Position numbers and translations under genes: made by a program. Below are positions 7,108 to 8,004 of a DNA stretch of 8,004 nt, in pieces (within the stretch, counting starts at the first letter, position 1; each line of letters starts with the position of its first letter). The notes below the pieces were generated by a model. It had not been told where the DNA came from. It saw nothing but the letters and a program-made list of their open reading frames with translations, and ran no database searches. Source of the DNA: CAVSWN01 sp046728115 (GTDB lineage Bacteria; Acidobacteriota; Vicinamibacteria; Vicinamibacterales; CAVVIG01); NCBI GenBank assembly GCA_046728115.1, contig JBKPDW010000347.1, forward strand, positions 1-8,004, in the 5' to 3' direction.

Positions 7108-7476
7108 TCAGTGCGCGCCGGCGGATTCCATCACCTTGGCGTGGCCACGCGAGACGGCGCGCTGCCGGCCGTCGGCACCGGTGACGACGACAGTCACTTC
7201 GTATTCACCAGGGGGAAGGCTGCGAAATTCGAACTGCGTGGTTTTCGGCGCGCGGTCGCCCTCGAGCGTGACCCCGCTCGCGCGGTAGAAGGCGCCGGAG
7301 TCCGCGATCACTTCGAGCGAACGATTCCCGGCGTCGGGCTCGACGCTCGTCCTGATGACGAGGTTCGCCGGCGCAAACGACATGGCCGGCGACACCTTGA
7401 TCGCCAGCGGCTGGTTGCCGGCCGCGGCGGCGGTAGCGGCGAGCGTCATTCCGAGAACGAAATATCGAGCCTTCAT
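7108..7476 (-). CDS. Small secreted protein, predicted beta-sandwich, function unknown
   Basis: This is a 122-residue protein I cannot name. The start at 7476 is chosen over an in-frame ATG at 7524 because GAGGGAGG lies 5 nt before it and because the signal peptide begins there. Residues 1-19 (MKARYFVLGMTLAATAAAA) are a typical signal peptide. The mature part alternates short beta-like stretches: PANLVIRTSVEP (36-47), RSLEVIADSGAFYR (52-65), TTQFEFRSLPPGEYEVTVVV (79-98). It resembles an Ig- or fibronectin-like fold, with the LPPGEYEVTV turn common in such domains. No cysteine, catalytic motif or anchor is visible. It stands alone, 137 bp after the DoxX-like gene and 331 bp before the GT-C gene, so it may be its own transcription unit. 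Confidence 0.8.
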   Translation of the reverse strand: MKARYFVLGMTLAATAAAAGNQPLAIKVSPAMSFAPANLVIRTSVEPDAGNRSLEVIADSGAFYRASGVTLEGDRAPKTTQFEFRSLPPGEYEVTVVVTGADGRQRAVSRGHAKVMESAGAH

Positions 7477-7481
7477 CGCGG

Positions 7482-7489
7482 CCTCCCTC
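7482..7489 (-). promoter_or_regulatory. Strong ribosome binding site deciding the start at 7476
   Basis: GAGGGAGG on the minus strand ends 5 nt before the ATG at 7476. It settles the choice of this start over the in-frame ATG 48 bp upstream, and it fits with the signal peptide beginning at this Met. Confidence 0.75.
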
Positions 7490-7502
7490 GGCACGTCGTT
7501 GT

Positions 7503-7519
7503 GCCGTGTGCCACACGGC
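7503..7519. promoter_or_regulatory. 17-bp perfect inverted repeat, possible operator
   Basis: The arms GCCGTGTG and CACACGGC (8 bp each) surround a single central base. The element lies 27-43 bp upstream of the small secreted protein's ATG, between it and the DoxX-like gene. The one-base centre makes a DNA-binding dimer site more natural than an RNA hairpin. No regulator gene is in the window, so its role is open. Confidence 0.35.
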
Positions 7520-7613
7520 TGCAAGCGACGAACCGAACAGCCGTTGCGTGAGGCGCGCGAACGGGGGTTATTTCAGGCTCGAACGAGCGAGCAGGCGTGG
7601 CGACGGCTACACG

Positions 7614-8004
7614 CTACACGCGCCGACTCGACGGACGCGTGGCATAGGAAATCCCGAGCGCCGCGAGCAATGCGATCGGCAGCAGGAACAAGGGTCTGTC
7701 GCCGGCGAGATAATGCGCGACCGTTGCGGCGATCCACATGAACGTGAACCCCGCGTACGCCCATTCCTTCAATTTCGGCAGGCGTGGAAGCAGCAGGACG
7801 ATTCCTCCCCCCAGCTTGCCGATGCCGAGGAGGACACGGAGCTGCTGGGGATATCCGACGTGTCGGAAGTTTTCTATCGCCTGGGGCGCCGCAGTCAGAT
7901 AGGCGAAGGCAGCCAATAGCGGCACACCGGTGATCAGCGCCGTGGCGCCCCAGTACGCGATCGTGCGCAGCCTGTTGCCGTCGATCGGTGCGTAGCCGGA
8001 GGGT
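7614..8004 (-). CDS. DoxX-like small membrane protein (5' end beyond right edge)
   Basis: This is a small integral membrane protein resembling the DoxX-like family, whose members are about 120-140 residues with four helices and mostly unknown function. The match rests on FRHVGYPQQLRVLLGIGKLGGGIVLLLP followed by PRLPKLKEWAYAGFTF, a highly recognisable block. Two more helices follow (MWIAATVAHYL and LFLLPIALLAALGISYA). The frame stays open to the window edge, and the sequence before the GTG at 7925 (RTIAYWGATALITGVPLLAAFAYL) makes the expected first helix. That GTG is therefore internal and the true start lies just past 8004. No ATG, GTG or TTG is available in frame between 7925 and the edge. 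It ends with TAG at 7616-7614. Confidence 0.85.
   Translation of the reverse strand, partial: PSGYAPIDGNRLRTIAYWGATALITGVPLLAAFAYLTAAPQAIENFRHVGYPQQLRVLLGIGKLGGGIVLLLPRLPKLKEWAYAGFTFMWIAATVAHYLAGDRPLFLLPIALLAALGISYATRPSSRRV

Noticed and set aside
7477..7524. Longer start (7524) for the small secreted protein
   Set aside because: The 16 extra residues would precede the signal peptide and read through the Shine-Dalgarno and most of the inverted repeat.
7577..7588. GCTCG-AA-CGAGC dyad after the DoxX-like gene, considered as a terminator
   Set aside because: The stem is only 4-5 bp and no T run follows on the minus strand.

Overview
The window is GC-rich and, as far as I can read it, every real gene lies on the minus strand. 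The receptor at the left has an N-terminal carboxypeptidase-regulatory-like domain ahead of a TonB plug. That architecture is typical of soil Acidobacteriota (Vicinamibacteria-like), and the 122-residue secreted protein also reminds me of that phylum. The organism is therefore probably a diderm Acidobacteriota-like bacterium. This is inference from style, not from a marker gene.

In transcription order (right to left) the layout is as follows. The 3' part of a DoxX-like membrane protein enters from the right edge (8004-7614). A small secreted beta-rich protein follows (7476-7108), with a strong ribosome binding site and a 17-bp inverted repeat upstream. A 331-bp stretch with no credible gene (7107-6777) probably carries the promoter and leader of the next operon. 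Then comes a very tight five-gene block (6776-1427): a GT-C membrane glycosyltransferase of the PMT/ArnT type, a YdjC/ChbG/HpnK-type carbohydrate deacetylase, a DPM1/ArnC-type family 2 polyprenyl-phosphate glycosyltransferase, an unrecognised secreted protein, and a UPF0104/LPG-synthase-TM flippase-like protein. Its junctions are a 2-bp gap and overlaps of 11, 4 and 4 bp. After a further 44 bp comes the 5' part of a TonB-dependent receptor that runs off the left edge.

The most informative reading is a lipid-linked amino-sugar pathway. The family 2 enzyme would load a hexose or N-acetylhexosamine onto undecaprenyl phosphate. The deacetylase would expose the amine. The flippase-like protein is a candidate to move the carrier across the membrane, and the GT-C enzyme would transfer the sugar onto a periplasmic acceptor. 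The same three enzyme classes act in the Francisella FlmF2/NaxD/FlmK and Bordetella Lgm pathways that add hexosamine to lipid A. The acceptor here could instead be another envelope glycan, a protein or a hopanoid-type lipid. The secreted 315-residue protein and the flippase-like protein are the less explained members and are the best candidates for something new.
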